NCBI RefSeq assembly: GCF_002994745.2
Contig: NC_037091.1
Coordinates: 12,648,501-12,712,500, forward strand
Reading direction: 5' to 3'
Length of the DNA stretch: 64,000 nucleotides
DNA from: Rosa chinensis
Taxonomy: Eukaryota; Streptophyta; Magnoliopsida; Rosales; Rosaceae
Shown piece by piece: positions 58,818 to 64,000 of the stretch. The position numbers and the translations under genes were made by a program. The notes beneath the pieces are model-generated. The model was not told where the DNA came from, did no database searches, and saw only the letters and a list, made by a program, of their open reading frames with translations. Each line of letters opens with the position of its first letter. The first letter of the stretch is position 1.

Positions 58818-59840
58818 CTCTAAAGGTCTCGGTAACAATTAAGTACTCATCACCAACTTTTGCTGCTCCTTTCACACTCAGTAGGTAGTCACTACTATTT
58901 TTCATTGCATATCTACACCAATTTTCTCCCGAAAACGTATATGCTTTTTTCACCAAAAGCATGCACCTTATTGGAATTGTTTCATTCAAGAAGCCTTCAT
59001 GGATGTTAGTCAATCCTAAACATTTTCCTTTCATAAAAACTTCACTACAATCTCGTTTTCTCCTTTTGTTTTTGAAAATCACTTTTAAAAGCATTACCAA
59101 ACAACCTGTTACTAATTTGGTTTTAACTGCTCGGTGATCTTAACGGCGCCATTGCTATGGATTCCATCTTCGTGATCAAGCACTCCTCAATAGCACCTTT
59201 TGGAATGGTAATCTCAACTTGGTTAAAGATCCATCTTCTCCAAAAACGTATATCCTTTTCCACCAAAAGCATGACGCCTTATTGGAATTGTTTCATTCAA
59301 GAAGCCTTCGTAGATATTAGTCAATCCTAAACGTTTTCCTTTCATAAAAACTTCACTTCATTCTTCACAAAAAGCAAAAAAAAAAAAAAAACTTCACTTC
59401 ATTCTCGTTTTCTCCTTTCTTTTAAAAGCATTACCGAACAATCCGTTACTAATTTAGTTTCAACTGTTGAGTGATCTTAACGGCATTGCTCTGGATGCCA
59501 TCTTCGTGATCAAGAACTCCTCAATAGCACCTTTTGGAATGGTTATCTCAACCTGGTTATAAATCCATGACAATAATCACAATCAAATAAAAGAGAACAA
59601 CACTACAATTTTTTTTTAATTTTTCTTTAAGTAAAGAAGACCAAGAAAACATGGAACACGATCAAATCCAATGCACACACAGAAACCAAATTCCCAAAGC
59701 AAAACACTCATTCCAGAATACATTACAATATTTTCAAAGAAACACCTTAACAAATTTTTTCTCACCTTAAATGGTACCTCAAGCATTATGCCATTATCAA
59801 ATACACTAGTCCCGTTAAAATTGCCTACGTGGCATCGCAC
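58738..59840 (-). pseudogene. Unrecognised minus-strand gene, candidate three-exon structure, probably decayed
   Basis: A possible exon 1 (59840..59766, 25 codons) reads MRCHVGNFNGTSVFDNGIML, EVPFK, with donor AAG|GTGAGA. A possible exon 2 starts at 59552 after TAACCAG with VEITIPKGAIEEFL, but then the better-looking continuation (DHEDGIQSNAVKITQQLK) is in another frame. A last part (59100..58738) reads KGKCLGLTNIHEGFLNETIP, YTFSGENWCRYAMK, KVGDEYLIVTETFRETLG and ends SKPFM. Parts of it recur: exon-2-like DNA at about 59225-59140, and last-part-like DNA at 57640-57305, 55880-55565 and 59400-59220. I do not recognise the family. The frameshift in exon 2 suggests a pseudogene, but an alternative splice site could rescue it. 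Confidence 0.45.
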
Positions 59841-60173
59841 GGGCTGTATTTCCTAGTGTGGACTAGACATATTGACCCAAAATCTTTCACCCGATATACA
59901 CGTGAGAAATCCCAAACTATATTCCAATTTGTGGGTTATTTGGGTTTTGACTATAGTGGGCTTCATCAAACTGTTTCAAAAGATGTACTAGAAGCTGTGA
60001 CTTGTGAAGACTAGTGTTTCAAGTAAAACCCTCGGGCAAAAACCCTAAACGGTTCTAGACCCTTCCTCACCCTCACTTTTAAATAACCAGAACACACGCT
60101 GCTGACTCCCCCAACCATTCCCTCTGCAAGTTTGCACCGTCTTTCTCACTCTCTCTGCTTCGTCTCTCTCACT
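59841..60173 (+). promoter_or_regulatory. CPN60 promoter region (shared head-to-head intergenic space)
   Basis: 333 bp lie between the minus-strand start at 59840 and the CPN60 ATG. A telo-box AAACCCTAA is at 60040-60048, common in promoters of plant housekeeping and organelle-protein genes. A weak TATA-like TTTTAAATAA is at 60077-60086, and a CT-rich leader runs from 60110 to 60170. One TTCTAGA (about 60052-60058) is a minimal heat-shock-element-like pair; a full three-unit element is not seen. Confidence 0.55.
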
Positions 60174-63896
<3,723 letters not shown>

Positions 63897-64000
63897 GTTT
63901 GTATATTTTGCTTGTCTCTTGAGTTTGACTTCTACGAGTAACTAATTTGAATTACAGTTCATGAGGATTTTGCCTAAACCCTAAACCTATGTATTAACCC

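Overview
This window looks like nuclear DNA from a flowering plant (a eudicot; Rosaceae would fit but cannot be proved from sequence alone). The genes have many short exons with GT-AG introns, and the AT-rich intergenic space is filled with LTR retrotransposons, LINE-like and SINE retroposons and MITEs. No bacterial, organellar or viral segment, rRNA, tRNA or CRISPR array was recognised.

Two genes look intact. At the right end, on the + strand, is a mitochondrial chaperonin CPN60 (HSP60) gene. Fifteen exons can be read in frame (475 codons) before the window cuts it. At 49.1-51.9 kb, on the minus strand, is the complete three-exon gene for the complex I subunit NDUFA13/GRIM-19 (143 residues). 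Two intronless S-protein homologue genes (secreted, Plant_S1 family) lie at 21.6 and 46.2 kb inside a duplicated block of about 1.2 kb.

Several other genes are decayed. There are three remnants of tau-class glutathione transferase genes (2.2-3.1, 9.2-9.55 and 10.25-10.9 kb), the first spoiled only by a 1-bp deletion. A cysteine-rich receptor-like kinase fragment lies at 5.8-6.2 kb. A four-exon F-box gene at 11.5-14.8 kb is intact except for one in-frame TGA. An unrecognised minus-strand gene family at 55-60 kb has been locally triplicated.

The middle, 15-48 kb, is mostly mobile DNA. The best-defined element is a very young Ty1/copia retrotransposon (27246-32964) with 577-bp LTRs that look identical, a 5-bp target duplication and one frameshift in an A run. 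It sits inside an LTR-like repeat, which itself splits a SINE. Around it are a degenerate gag-only retroelement, a decayed copia pol, a decayed PIF/Harbinger transposon carrying both of its ORFs, two nested hAT-type MITEs with perfect 8-bp target duplications, a Tourist MITE, a Mutator-like MITE in the F-box intron, and at least six LINE-like retroposons with A-tails and target duplications. One of these retroposons landed about 220 bp upstream of the GRIM-19 start codon.

I found no convincing undescribed biological system. The most informative observations are the nested insertion histories, the single-lesion pseudogenes, the LINE next to the GRIM-19 promoter, a copia element without a recognisable tRNA primer site, and the unnamed duplicated locus beside CPN60.
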